A stretch of 64,000 bases of DNA from Linyphia triangularis (lineage: Eukaryota; Arthropoda; Arachnida; Araneae; Linyphiidae), in assembly GCA_963978545.1 (NCBI GenBank), contig CAXBTE010000061.1:620001-684000 (forward strand), read 5' to 3'. Both the position numbers and the translations under genes were made by a program. Shown one piece after another: positions 21,293 to 35,455 of the stretch. Numbering within the stretch: position 1 is the first letter of the stretch; each line of letters opens with the position of its first letter. A model generated the notes under the pieces. It was not told the origin of the DNA. It worked only from the letters and a program-made list of their open reading frames with translations, and made no database searches.

Positions 21293-24200
21293 CAGTCACA
21301 TTTGGACAGAATATGAATATAAAACATATTTCAGGTCCCCAAAAAAAATTTGGTAGCATTTGAGCCACTATTTTCAAAGTTCAAAATTTCCCTTTGAAAA
21401 TACATTGATTTTACAGTTTTTGAATTTTTACTCATAGTGTATTTGGAGCACAGTATTGTAACTTGGCCACATTTAAGGTCTTCTATAGGAGATTCTTAAA
21501 AACGAAAATCTTAACAACCACAAAATATTAAGGGGGTCAAAATTTGCAAAGTTGTTTTTTTCAGTGGTACACATACATAATTTTTACACAGAGAGTTTTG
21601 GGAGCACAATGTTGTAACTTGGCAACATTGAAGTTCATTAATAGGAGATTCTTAAAAACGAAAATCTTAACAACCACTAAATACTAAGGGGGTCGAAAGT
21701 TGATCCCAAAAAAGGACTGCATTTCAAACACTGAAAATTTCTGAATTTTACCTACATTTTGGGCTATAAACTGAATTAAGGGTCCTTTTTTGGGCAGATT
21801 TGAAATAAAGTGACTGCAAATCATATTTCTATTTTAAAACCAAAATCTGGAAGCATTTTGAGCCATTTTTTGGAAAAGTGATTTTTTCATAAAATTTCCT
21901 AAGGCTAACCCCTTTGAAAAATTTCGAAAAATTTGAAAATTCAAAAAATTATTTTTTCAGTCACATTTGGACAGAATATAAATATAAAACATATTTCAGG
22001 TCCCCAAAAAAAATTTGGTAGCATTTGAGCCACTATTTTCAAAGTTCAAAATTTCCCTTTGAAAATACATTGATTTTACAGTTTTTGAATTTTTACTCAT
22101 AGTGTATTTGGAGCACAGTATTGTAACTTGGCCACATTTAAGGTCTTCTATAGGAGATTCTTAAAAACGAAAATCTTAACAACCACAAAATACTAAGGGG
22201 GTCAAAATTTGCAAAGTTGTTTTTTTCAGTGGTACACATACATAATTTTTACACAGAGAGTTTTGGGAGCACAATGTTGTAACTTGGCAACATTGAAGTT
22301 CATTAATAGGAGATTCTTAAAAACGAAAATCTTAACAACCACTAAATATTAAGGGGGTCGAAAGTTGATCCCAAAAAAGGACTGCATTTCAAACACTGAA
22401 AATTTCTGAATTTTACCTACATTTTGGGCTATAAACTGAATTAAGGGTCCTTTATTGGGCAGATTTGAAATAAAGTGACTGCAAATCATATTTCTATTTT
22501 AAAACCAAAATCTGGAAGCATTTTGAGCCATTTTTTGGAAAAGTGATTTTTTCATAAAATTTCCTAAGGCTAACCCCTTTGAAAAATTTCGAAAAATTTG
22601 AAAATTCAAAAAATTATTTTTTCAGTCACATTTGGACAGAATATGAATATAAAACATATTTCAGGTCCCCAAAAAAAATTTGGTAGCATTTGAGCCACTA
22701 TTTTCAAAGTTCAAAATTTCCCTTTGAAAATACATTGATTTTACAGTTTTTGAATTTTTACTCATAGTGTATTTGGAGCACAGTATTGTAACTTGGCCAC
22801 ATTTAAGGTCTTCTATAGGAGATTCTTAAAAACGAAAATCTTAACAACCACAAAATATTAAGGGGGTCAAAATTTGCAAAGTTGTTTTTTTCAGTGGTAC
22901 ACATACATAATTTTTACACAGAGAGTTTTGGGAGCACAATGTTGTAACTTGGCAACATTGAAGTTCATTAATAGGAGATTCTTAAAAACGAAAATCTTAA
23001 CAACCACTAAATATTAAGGGGGTCGAAAGTTGATCCCAAAAAAGGACTGCATTTCAAACACTGAAAATTTCTGAATTTTACCTACATTTTGGGCTATAAA
23101 CTGAATTAAGGGTCCTTTATTGGGCAGATTTGAAATAAAGTGACTGCAAATCATATTTCTATTTTAAAACCAAAATCTGGAAGCATTTTGAGCCATTTTT
23201 TGGAAAAGTGATTTTTTCATAAAATTTCCTAAGGCTAACCCCTTTGAAAAATTTCGAAAAATTTGAAAATTCAAAAAATTATTTTTTCAGTCACATTTGG
23301 ACAGAATATGAATATAAAACATATTTCAGGTCCCCAAAAAAAATTTGGTAGCATTTGAGCCACTATTTTCAAAGTTCAAAATTTCCCTTTGAAAATACAT
23401 TGATTTTACAGTTTTTGAATTTTTACTCATAGTGTATTTGGAGCACAGTATTGTAACTTGGCCACATTTAAGGTCTTCTATAGGAGATTCTTAAAAACGA
23501 AAATCTTAACAACCACAAAATATTAAGGGGGTCAAAATTTGCAAAGTTGTTTTTTTCAGTGGTACACATACATAATTTTTACACAGAGAGTTTTGGGAGC
23601 ACAATGTTGTAACTTGGCAACATTGAAGTTCATTAATAGGAGATTCTTAAAAACGAAAATCTTAACAACCACTAAATATTAAGGGGGTCGAAAGTTGATC
23701 CCAAAAAAGGACTGCATTTCAAACACTGAAAATTTCTGAATTTTACCTACATTTTGGGCTATAAACTGAATTAAGGGTCCTTTATTGGGCAGATTTGAAA
23801 TAAAGTGACTGCAAATCATATTTCTATTTTAAAACCAAAATCTGGAAGCATTTTGAGCCATTTTTTGGAAAAGTGATTTTTTCATAAAATTTCCTAAGGC
23901 TAACCCCTTTGAAAAATTTCGAAAAATTTGAAAATTCAAAAAATTATTTTTTCAGTCACATTTGGACAGAATATGAATATAAAACATATTTCAGGTCCCC
24001 AAAAAAAATTTGGTAGCATTTGAGCCACTATTTTCAAAGTTCAAAATTTCCCTTTGAAAATACATTGATTTTACAGTTTTTGAATTTTTACTCATAGTGT
24101 ATTTGGAGCACAGTATTGTAACTTGGCCACATTTAAGGTCTTCTATAGGAGATTCTTAAAAACGAAAATCTTAACAACCACAAAATATTAAGGGGGTCAA

Positions 24201-27200
24201 AATTTGCAAAGTTGTTTTTTTCAGTGGTACACATACATAATTTTTACACAGAGAGTTTTGGGAGCACAATGTTGTAACTTGGCAACATTGAAGTTCATTA
24301 ATAGGAGATTCTTAAAAACGAAAATCTTAACAACCACTAAATATTAAGGGGGTCGAAAGTTGATCCCAAAAAAGGACTGCATTTCAAACACTGAAAATTT
24401 CTGAATTTTACCTACATTTTGGGCTATAAACTGAATTAAGGGTCCTTTATTGGGCAGATTTGAAATAAAGTGACTGCAAATCATATTTCTATTTTAAAAC
24501 CAAAATCTGGAAGCATTTTGAGCCATTTTTTGGAAAAGTGATTTTTTCATAAAATTTCCTAAGGCTAACCCCTTTGAAAAATTTCGAAAAATTTGAAAAT
24601 TCAAAAAATTATTTTTTCAGTCACATTTGGACAGAATATGAATATAAAACATATTTCAGGTCCCCAAAAAAAATTTGGTAGCATTTGAGCCACTATTTTC
24701 AAAGTTCAAAATTTCCCTTTGAAAATACATTGATTTTACAGTTTTTGAATTTTTACTCATAGTGTATTTGGAGCACAGTATTGTAACTTGGCCACATTTA
24801 AGGTCTTCTATAGGAGATTCTTAAAAACGAAAATCTTAACAACCACAAAATATTAAGGGGGTCAAAATTTGCAAAGTTGTTTTTTTCAGTGGTACACATA
24901 CATAATTTTTACACAGAGAGTTTTGGGAGCACAATGTTGTAACTTGGCAACATTGAAGTTCATTAATAGGAGATTCTTAAAAACGAAAATCTTAACAACC
25001 ACTAAATATTAAGGGGGTCGAAAGTTGATCCCAAAAAAGGACTGCATTTCAAACACTGAAAATTTCTGAATTTTACCTACATTTTGGGCTATAAACTGAA
25101 TTAAGGGTCCTTTTTTGGGCAGATTTGAAATAAAGTGACTGCAAATCATATTTCTATTTTAAAACCAAAATCTGGAAGCATTTTGAGCCATTTTTTGGAA
25201 AAGTGATTTTTTCATAAAATTTCCTAAGGCTAACCCCTTTGAAAAATTTCGAAAAATTTGAAAATTCAAAAAATTATTTTTTCAGTCACATTTGGACAGA
25301 ATATAAATATAAAACATATTTCAGGTCCCCAAAAAAAATTTGGTAGCATTTGAGCCACTATTTTCAAAGTTCAAAATTTCCCTTTGAAAATACATTGATT
25401 TTACAGTTTTTGAATTTTTACTCATAGTGTATTTGGAGCACAGTATTGTAACTTGGCCACATTTAAGGTCTTCTATAGGAGATTCTTAAAAACGAAAATC
25501 TTAACAACCACAAAATACTAAGGGGGTCAAAATTTGCAAAGTTGTTTTTTTCAGTGGTACACATACATAATTTTTACACAGAGAGTTTTGGGAGCACAAT
25601 GTTGTAACTTGGCAACATTGAAGTTCATTAATAGGAGATTCTTAAAAACGAAAATCTTAACAACCACTAAATATTAAGGGGGTCGAAAGTTGATCCCAAA
25701 AAAGGACTGCATTTCAAACACTGAAAATTTCTGAATTTTACCTACATTTTGGGCTATAAACTGAATTAAGGGTCCTTTATTGGGCAGATTTGAAATAAAG
25801 TGACTGCAAATCATATTTCTATTTTAAAACCAAAATCTGGAAGCATTTTGAGCCATTTTTTGGAAAAGTGATTTTTTCATAAAATTTCCTAAGGCTAACC
25901 CCTTTGAAAAATTTCGAAAAATTTGAAAATTCAAAAAATTATTTTTTCAGTCACATTTGGACAGAATATGAATATAAAACATATTTCAGGTCCCCAAAAA
26001 AAATTTGGTAGCATTTGAGCCACTATTTTCAAAGTTCAAAATTTCCCTTTGAAAATACATTGATTTTACAGTTTTTGAATTTTTACTCATAGTGTATTTG
26101 GAGCACAGTATTGTAACTTGGCCACATTTAAGGTCTTCTATAGGAGATTCTTAAAAACGAAAATCTTAACAACCACAAAATATTAAGGGGGTCAAAATTT
26201 GCAAAGTTGTTTTTTTCAGTGGTACACATACATAATTTTTACACAGAGAGTTTTGGGAGCACAATGTTGTAACTTGGCAACATTGAAGTTCATTAATAGG
26301 AGATTCTTAAAAACGAAAATCTTAACAACCACTAAATATTAAGGGGGTCGAAAGTTGATCCCAAAAAAGGACTGCATTTCAAACACTGAAAATTTCTGAA
26401 TTTTACCTACATTTTGGGCTATAAACTGAATTAAGGGTCCTTTATTGGGCAGATTTGAAATAAAGTGACTGCAAATCATATTTCTATTTTAAAACCAAAA
26501 TCTGGAAGCATTTTGAGCCATTTTTTGGAAAAGTGATTTTTTCATAAAATTTCCTAAGGCTAACCCCTTTGAAAAATTTCGAAAAATTTGAAAATTCAAA
26601 AAATTATTTTTTCAGTCACATTTGGACAGAATATGAATATAAAACATATTTCAGGTCCCCAAAAAAAATTTGGTAGCATTTGAGCCACTATTTTCAAAGT
26701 TCAAAATTTCCCTTTGAAAATACATTGATTTTACAGTTTTTGAATTTTTACTCATAGTGTATTTGGAGCACAGTATTGTAACTTGGCCACATTTAAGGTC
26801 TTCTATAGGAGATTCTTAAAAACGAAAATCTTAACAACCACAAAATAATAAGGGGGTCAAAATTTGCAAAGTTGTTTTTTTCAGTGGTACACATACATAA
26901 TTTTTACACAGAGAGTTTTGGGAGCACAATGTTGTAACTTGGCAACATTGAAGTTCATTAATAGGAGATTCTTAAAAACGAAAATCTTAACAACCACTAA
27001 ATATTAAGGGGGTCGAAAGTTGATCCCAAAAAAGGACTGCATTTCAAACACTGAAAATTTCTGAATTTTACCTACATTTTGGGCTATAAACTGAATTAAG
27101 GGTCCTTTTTTGGGCAGATTTGAAATAAAGTGACTGCAAATCATATTTCTATTTTAAAACCAAAATCTGGAAGCATTTTGAGCCATTTTTTGGAAAAGTG

Positions 27201-30200
27201 ATTTTTTCATAAAATTTCCTAAGGCTAACCCCTTTGAAAAATTTCGAAAAATTTGAAAATTCAAAAAATTATTTTTTCAGTCACATTTGGACAGAATATA
27301 AATATAAAACATATTTCAGGTCCCCAAAAAAAATTTGGTAGCATTTGAGCCACTATTTTCAAAGTTCAAAATTTCCCTTTGAAAATACATTGATTTTACA
27401 GTTTTTGAATTTTTACTCATAGTGTATTTGGAGCACAGTATTGTAACTTGGCCACATTTAAGGTCTTCTATAGGAGATTCTTAAAAACGAAAATCTTAAC
27501 AACCACAAAATACTAAGGGGGTCAAAATTTGCAAAGTTGTTTTTTTCAGTGGTACACATACATAATTTTTACACAGAGAGTTTTGGGAGCACAATGTTGT
27601 AACTTGGCAACATTGAAGTTCATTAATAGGAGATTCTTAAAAACGAAAATCTTAACAACCACTAAATATTAAGGGGGTCGAAAGTTGATCCCAAAAAAGG
27701 ACTGCATTTCAAACACTGAAAATTTCTGAATTTTACCTACATTTTGGGCTATAAACTGAATTAAGGGTCCTTTATTGGGCAGATTTGAAATAAAGTGACT
27801 GCAAGTCATATTTCTATTTTAAAACCAAAATCTGGAAGCATTTTGAGCCATTTTTTGGAAAAGTGATTTTTTCATAAAATTTCCTAAGGCTTAACCCCTT
27901 TGAAAAATTTCGAAAAATTTGAAAATTCAAAAATTTATTTTTTCAGTCACATTTGGACAGAATATGAATATAAAACATATTTCAGGTCCCCAAAAAAAAT
28001 TTGGTAGCATTTGAGCCACTATTTTCAAAGTTCAAAATTTCCCTTTGAAAATACATTGATTTTACAGTTTTTGAATTTTTACTCATAGTGTATTTGGAGC
28101 ACAGTATTGTAACTTGGCCACATTTAAGGTCTTCTATAGGAGATTCTTAAAAACGAAAATCTTAACAACCACAAAATATTAAGGGGGTCAAAATTTGCAA
28201 AGTTGTTTTTTTCAGTGGTACACATACATAATTTTTACACAGAGAGTTTTGGGAGCACAATGTTGTAACTTGGCAACATTGAAGTTCATTAATAGGAGAT
28301 TCTTAAAAACGAAAATCTTAACAACCACTAAATATTAAGGGGGTCGAAAGTTGATCCCAAAAAAGGACTGCATTTCAAACACTGAAAATTTCTGAATTTT
28401 ACCTACATTTTGGGCTATAAACTGAATTAAGGGTCCTTTATTGGGCAGATTTGAAATAAAGTGACTGCAAATCATATTTCTATTTTAAAACCAAAATCTG
28501 GAAGCATTTTGAGCCATTTTTTGGAAAAGTGATTTTTTCATAAAATTTCCTAAGGCTAACCCCTTTGAAAAATTTCGAAAAATTTGAAAATTCAAAAAAT
28601 TATTTTTTCAGTCACATTTGGACAGAATATGAATATAAAACATATTTCAGGTCCCCAAAAAAAATTTGGTAGCATTTGAGCCACTATTTTCAAAGTTCAA
28701 AATTTCCCTTTGAAAATACATTGATTTTACAGTTTTTGAATTTTTACTCATAGTGTATTTGGAGCACAGTATTGTAACTTGGCCACATTTAAGGTCTTCT
28801 ATAGGAGATTCTTAAAAACGAAAATCTTAACAACCACAAAATATTAAGGGGGTCAAAATTTGCAAAGTTGTTTTTTTCAGTGGTACACATACATAATTTT
28901 TACACAGAGAGTTTTGGGAGCACAATGTTGTAACTTGGCAACATTGAAGTTCATTAATAGGAGATTCTTAAAAACGAAAATCTTAACAACCACTAAATAT
29001 TAAGGGGGTCGAAAGTTGATCCCAAAAAAGGACTGCATTTCAAACACTGAAAATTTCTGAATTTTACCTACATTTTGGGCTATAAACTGAATTAAGGGTC
29101 CTTTATTGGGCAGATTTGAAATAAAGTGACTGCAAATCATATTTCTATTTTAAAACCAAAATCTGGAAGCATTTTGAGCCATTTTTTGGAAAAGTGATTT
29201 TTTCATAAAATTTCCTAAGGCTAACCCCTTTGAAAAATTTCGAAAAATTTGAAAATTCAAAAAATTATTTTTTCAGTCACATTTGGACAGAATATGAATA
29301 TAAAACATATTTCAGGTCCCCAAAAAAAATTTGGTAGCATTTGAGCCACTATTTTCAAAGTTCAAAATTTCCCTTTGAAAATACATTGATTTTACAGTTT
29401 TTGAATTTTTACTCATAGTGTATTTGGAGCACAGTATTGTAACTTGGCCACATTTAAGGTCTTCTATAGGAGATTCTTAAAAACGAAAATCTTAACAACC
29501 ACAAAATATTAAGGGGGTCAAAATTTGCAAAGTTGTTTTTTTCAGTGGTACACATACATAATTTTTACACAGAGAGTTTTGGGAGCACAATGTTGTAACT
29601 TGGCAACATTGAAGTTCATTAATAGGAGATTCTTAAAAACGAAAATCTTAACAACCACTAAATATTAAGGGGGTCGAAAGTTGATCCCAAAAAAGGACTG
29701 CATTTCAAACACTGAAAATTTCTGAATTTTACCTACATTTTGGGCTATAAACTGAATTAAGGGTCCTTTATTGGGCAGATTTGAAATAAAGTGACTGCAA
29801 ATCATATTTCTATTTTAAAACCAAAATCTGGAAGCATTTTGAGCCATTTTTTGGAAAAGTGATTTTTTCATAAAATTTCCTAAGGCTAACCCCTTTGAAA
29901 AATTTCGAAAAATTTGAAAATTCAAAAAATTATTTTTTCAGTCACATTTGGACAGAATATGAATATAAAACATATTTCAGGTCCCCAAAAAAAATTTGGT
30001 AGCATTTGAGCCACTATTTTCAAAGTTCAAAATTTCCCTTTGAAAATACATTGATTTTACAGTTTTTGAATTTTTACTCATAGTGTATTTGGAGCACAGT
30101 ATTGTAACTTGGCCACATTTAAGGTCTTCTATAGGAGATTCTTAAAAACGAAAATCTTAACAACCACAAAATAATAAGGGGGTCAAAATTTGCAAAGTTG

Positions 30201-33200
30201 TTTTTTTCAGTGGTACACATACATAATTTTTACACAGAGAGTTTTGGGAGCACAATGTTGTAACTTGGCAACATTGAAGTTCATTAATAGGAGATTCTTA
30301 AAAACGAAAATCTTAACAACCACTAAATATTAAGGGGGTCGAAAGTTGATCCCAAAAAAGGACTGCATTTCAAACACTGAAAATTTCTGAATTTTACCTA
30401 CATTTTGGGCTATAAACTGAATTAAGGGTCCTTTTTTGGGCAGATTTGAAATAAAGTGACTGCAAATCATATTTCTATTTTAAAACCAAAATCTGGAAGC
30501 ATTTTGAGCCATTTTTTGGAAAAGTGATTTTTTCATAAAATTTCCTAAGGCTAACCCCTTTGAAAAATTTCGAAAAATTTGAAAATTCAAAAAATTATTT
30601 TTTCAGTCACATTTGGACAGAATATAAATATAAAACATATTTCAGGTCCCCAAAAAAAATTTGGTAGCATTTGAGCCACTATTTTCAAAGTTCAAAATTT
30701 CCCTTTGAAAATACATTGATTTTACAGTTTTTGAATTTTTACTCATAGTGTATTTGGAGCACAGTATTGTAACTTGGCCACATTTAAGGTCTTCTATAGG
30801 AGATTCTTAAAAACGAAAATCTTAACAACCACAAAATACTAAGGGGGTCAAAATTTGCAAAGTTGTTTTTTTCAGTGGTACACATACATAATTTTTACAC
30901 AGAGAGTTTTGGGAGCACAATGTTGTAACTTGGCAACATTGAAGTTCATTAATAGGAGATTCTTAAAAACGAAAATCTTAACAACCACTAAATATTAAGG
31001 GGGTCGAAAGTTGATCCCAAAAAAGGACTGCATTTCAAACACTGAAAATTTCTGAATTTTACCTACATTTTGGGCTATAAACTGAATTAAGGGTCCTTTA
31101 TTGGGCAGATTTGAAATAAAGTGACTGCAAGTCATATTTCTATTTTAAAACCAAAATCTGGAAGCATTTTGAGCCATTTTTTGGAAAAGTGATTTTTTCA
31201 TAAAATTTCCTAAGGCTTAACCCCTTTGAAAAATTTCGAAAAATTTGAAAATTCAAAAATTTATTTTTTCAGTCACATTTGGACAGAATATGAATATAAA
31301 ACATATTTCAGGTCCCCAAAAAAAATTTGGTAGCATTTGAGCCACTATTTTCAAAGTTCAAAATTTCAATTTGAAAATACATTGATTTTACAGTTTTTGA
31401 ATTTTTACTCATAGTGTATTTGGAGCACAGTATTGTAACTTGGCCACATTTAAGGTCTTCTATAGGAGATTCTTAAAAACGAAAATCTTAACAACCACAA
31501 AATATTAAGGGGGTCAAAATTTGCAAAGTTGTTTTTTTCAGTGGTACACATACATAATTTTTACACAGAGAGTTTTGGGAGCACAATGTTGTAACTTGGC
31601 AACATTGAAGTTCATTAATAGGAGATTCTTAAAAACGAAAATCTTAACAACCACTAAATATTAAGGGGGTCGAAAGTTGATCCCAAAAAAGGACTGCATT
31701 TCAAACACTGAAAATTTCTGAATTTTACCTACATTTTGGGCTATAAACTGAATTAAGGGTCCTTTATTGGGCAGATTTGAAATAAAGTGACTGCAAATCA
31801 TATTTCTATTTTAAAACCAAAATCTGGAAGCATTTTGAGCCATTTTTTGGAAAAGTGATTTTTTCATAAAATTTCCTAAGGCTAACCCCTTTGAAAAATT
31901 TCGAAAAATTTGAAAATTCAAAAAATTATTTTTTCAGTCACATTTGGACAGAATATGAATATAAAACATATTTCAGGTCCCCAAAAAAAATTTGGTAGCA
32001 TTTGAGCCACTATTTTCAAAGTTCAAAATTTCCCTTTGAAAATACATTGATTTTACAGTTTTTGAATTTTTACTCATAGTGTATTTGGAGCACAGTATTG
32101 TAACTTGGCCACATTTAAGGTCTTCTATAGGAGATTCTTAAAAACGAAAATCTTAACAACCACAAAATATTAAGGGGGTCAAAATTTGCAAAGTTGTTTT
32201 TTTCAGTGGTACACATACATAATTTTTACACAGAGAGTTTTGGGAGCACAATGTTGTAACTTGGCAACATTGAAGTTCATTAATAGGAGATTCTTAAAAA
32301 CGAAAATCTTAACAACCACTAAATATTAAGGGGGTCGAAAGTTGATCCCAAAAAAGGACTGCATTTCAAACACTGAAAATTTCTGAATTTTACCTACATT
32401 TTGGGCTATAAACTGAATTAAGGGTCCTTTATTGGGCAGATTTGAAATAAAGTGACTGCAAATCATATTTCTATTTTAAAACCAAAATCTGGAAGCATTT
32501 TGAGCCATTTTTTGGAAAAGTGATTTTTTCATAAAATTTCCTAAGGCTAACCCCTTTGAAAAATTTCGAAAAATTTGAAAATTCAAAAAATTATTTTTTC
32601 AGTCACATTTGGACAGAATATGAATATAAAACATATTTCAGGTCCCCAAAAAAAATTTGGTAGCATTTGAGCCACTATTTTCAAAGTTCAAAATTTCCCT
32701 TTGAAAATACATTGATTTTACAGTTTTTGAATTTTTACTCATAGTGTATTTGGAGCACAGTATTGTAACTTGGCCACATTTAAGGTCTTCTATAGGAGAT
32801 TCTTAAAAACGAAAATCTTAACAACCACAAAATATTAAGGGGGTCAAAATTTGCAAAGTTGTTTTTTTCAGTGGTACACATACATAATTTTTACACAGAG
32901 AGTTTTGGGAGCACAATGTTGTAACTTGGCAACATTGAAGTTCATTAATAGGAGATTCTTAAAAACGAAAATCTTAACAACCACTAAATATTAAGGGGGT
33001 CGAAAGTTGATCCCAAAAAAGGACTGCATTTCAAACACTGAAAATTTCTGAATTTTACCTACATTTTGGGCTATAAACTGAATTAAGGGTCCTTTATTGG
33101 GCAGATTTGAAATAAAGTGACTGCAAATCATATTTCTATTTTAAAACCAAAATCTGGAAGCATTTTTAGCCATTTTTTGGAAAAGTGATTTTTTCATAAA

Positions 33201-33264
33201 ATTTCCTAAAGCTAACCCCTTTGAAAAATTTCGAAAAATTTGAAAATTCAAAAAATTATTTTTT
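21293..33264 (+). repeat. Higher-order repeat of five C units (about 3,325 bp)
   Basis: A pattern recurs: one unit with GGTCCTTTTTTGGG, then one with AATATAAATATAAAAC plus AAAATACTAAG, then units with AATATGAATATAAAAC and CTTTATTGGG. Blocks are 21293-24617 (5 units), 24618-26612 (3 units), 26613-29938 (5) and 29939-33264 (5). The last two share the private variants AAAATAATAAG, GCAAGTCAT, GGCTTAACCCC and CAAAAATTTATT at an offset of 3,326 bp, so they are a recent direct duplication. Confidence 0.85.
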
Positions 33265-35302
33265 CAGTCACATTTGGACAGAATATGAATATAAAACATA
33301 TTTCAGGTCCCCAAAAAAAATTTGGTAGCATTTGAGCCACTATTTTCAAAGTTCAAAATTTCCCTTTGAAAATACATTGATTTTACAGTTTTTGAATTTT
33401 TACTCATAGTGTATTTGGAGCACAGTATTGTAACTTGGCCACATTTAAGGTCTTCTATAGGAGATTCTTAAAAACGAAAATCTTAACAACCACAAAATAT
33501 TAAGGGGGTCAAAATTTGCAAAGTTGTTTTTTTCAGTGGTACACATACATAATTTTTACACAGAGAGTTTTGGGAGCACAATGTTGTAACTTGGCAACAT
33601 TGAAGTTCATTAACAGGAGATTCTTAAAAACGAAAATCTTAACAACCACTAAATACTAAGGGGGTCGAAAGTTGATCCCAAAAAAGGACTGCATTTCAAA
33701 CACTGAAAATTTCTGAATTTTACCTACATTTTGGGCTATAAACTGAATTAAGGGTCCTTTATTGGGCAGATTTGAAATAAAGTGACTGCAAATCATATTT
33801 CTATTTTAAAACCAAAATCTGGAAGCATTTTGAGCCATTTTTTGGAAAAGTGATTTTGTCATAAAATTTCCTAAGGCTAACCCCTTTGAAAAATTTCGAA
33901 AAATTTGAAAATTCAAAAAATTATTTTTTCAGTCACATTTGGACAGAATATGAATATAAAACATATTTCAGGTCCCCAAAAAAAATTTGGTAGCATTTGA
34001 GCCACTATTTTCAAAGTTCAAAATTTCCCTTTGAAAATACATTGATTTTACAGTTTTTGAATTTTTACTCATAGTGTATTTGGAGCACAGTATTGTAACT
34101 TGGCCACATTTAAGGTCTTCTATAGGAGATTCTTAAAAACGAAAATCTTAACCACAAAATATTAAGGGGGTCAAAATTTGCAAAGTTGTTTTTTTCAGTG
34201 GTACACATACATAATTTTTACACAGAGAGTTTTGGGAGCACAATGTTGTAACTTGGCAACATTGAAGTTCATTAATAGGAGATTCTTAAAAACGAAAATC
34301 TTAACAACCACTAAATATTAAGGGGGTCGAAAGTTGATCCCAAAAAAGGACTGCATTTCAAACACTGAAAATTTCTGAATTTTACCTACATTTTGGGCTA
34401 TAAACTGAATTAAGGGTCCTTTATTGGGCAGATTTGAAATAAAGTGACTGCAAATCATATTTCTATTTTAAAACCAAAATCTGGAAGCATTTTGAGCCAT
34501 TTTTTGGAAAAGTGATTTTTTCATAAAATTTCCTAAGGCTAACCCCTTTGAAAAATTTCGAAAAATTTGAAAATTCCAAAAATTATTTTTTCAGTCACAT
34601 TTGGACAGAATATGAATATAAAACATATTTCAGGTCCCCAAAAAAAATTTGGTAGCATTTGAGCCACTATTTTCAAAGTTCAAAATTTCCCTTTGAAAAT
34701 ACATTGATTTTACAGTTTTTGAATTTTTACTCATAGTGTATTTGGAGCACAGTATTGTAACTTGGCCACATTTAAGGTCTTCTATAGGAGATTCTTAAAA
34801 ACGAAAATCTTAACAACCACAAAATATTAAGGGGGTCAAAATTTGCAAAGTTGTTTTTTTCAGTGGTACACATACATAATTTTTACACAGAGAGTTTTGG
34901 GAGCACAATGTTGTAACTTGGCAACATTGAAGTTCATTAATAGGAGATTCTTAAAAACGAAAATCTTAACAACCACTAAATATTAAGGGGGTCGAAAGTT
35001 GATCCCAAAAAAGGACTGCATTTCAAACACTGAAAATTTCTGAATTTTACCTACATTTTGGGCTATAAACTGAATTAAGGGTCCTTTATTGGGCAGATTT
35101 GAAATAAAGTGACTGCAAATCATATTTCTATTTTAAAACCAAAATCTGGAAGCATTTTGAGCCATTTTTTGGAAAAGTGATTTTTTCATAAAATTTCCTA
35201 AGGCTAACCCCTTTGAAAAATTTCGAAAAATTTGAAAATTCCAAAAATTATTTTTTCAGTCACATTTGGACAGAATATGAATATAAAACATATTTCAGGT
35301 CC

Positions 35303-35396
35303 TAACGCGTTATTTTGGATTTTTCTGAATTATACCGACAGCTTGGTTTATAAAGCGATTTGAGGGTCCTTTCTTGGGCATATTTAATAAAAAGTT
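35303..35396 (+). repeat. Remnant terminal A monomer (A array 4)
   Basis: Only the 3' part of one A monomer is present. It begins exactly at the palindrome TAACGCGTTA and continues as the terminal type (TATACCGACAGCTTGG, GATTTGAGGGTCC, GGGCATATTTAATAAAAAG). It directly follows a C stub ending CAGGTCC. The rest of an A array appears to have been deleted. Confidence 0.9.
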
Positions 35397-35455
35397 ACTG
35401 TAAACTATATTTCTATTTTAAAACCAAAATCTGGAAGCATTTTGAGAAATTTTTT
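35397..35455 (+). repeat. A-to-B linker 4
   Basis: The same linker module as at 1198-1253, joining the A remnant to B array 4. Confidence 0.85.

Larger units (their letters stand above)
8005..35302 (+). repeat. Satellite C array 2 (41 full 665 bp units)
   Basis: Unit starts: 8005, 8665, 9331, 9996, 10660, 11337, 12002, 12662, 13327, 13988, 14654, 15314, 15980, 16643, 17303, then every 665 bp from 17968 to 27278, then 27944, 28609, 29274, 29939, 30604, 31270, 31935, 32600, 33265, 33930, 34592, and a stub at 35257. Lengths range from 660 to 677 bp, almost all exactly 665 in the right half. The first unit, next to B, is the most diverged (CATTGTATTTTGGAG and a deletion after GGTCTTC). The unit 10660-11336 has a small net insertion. 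The array stops 46 bp into the last copy. Confidence 0.97.
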
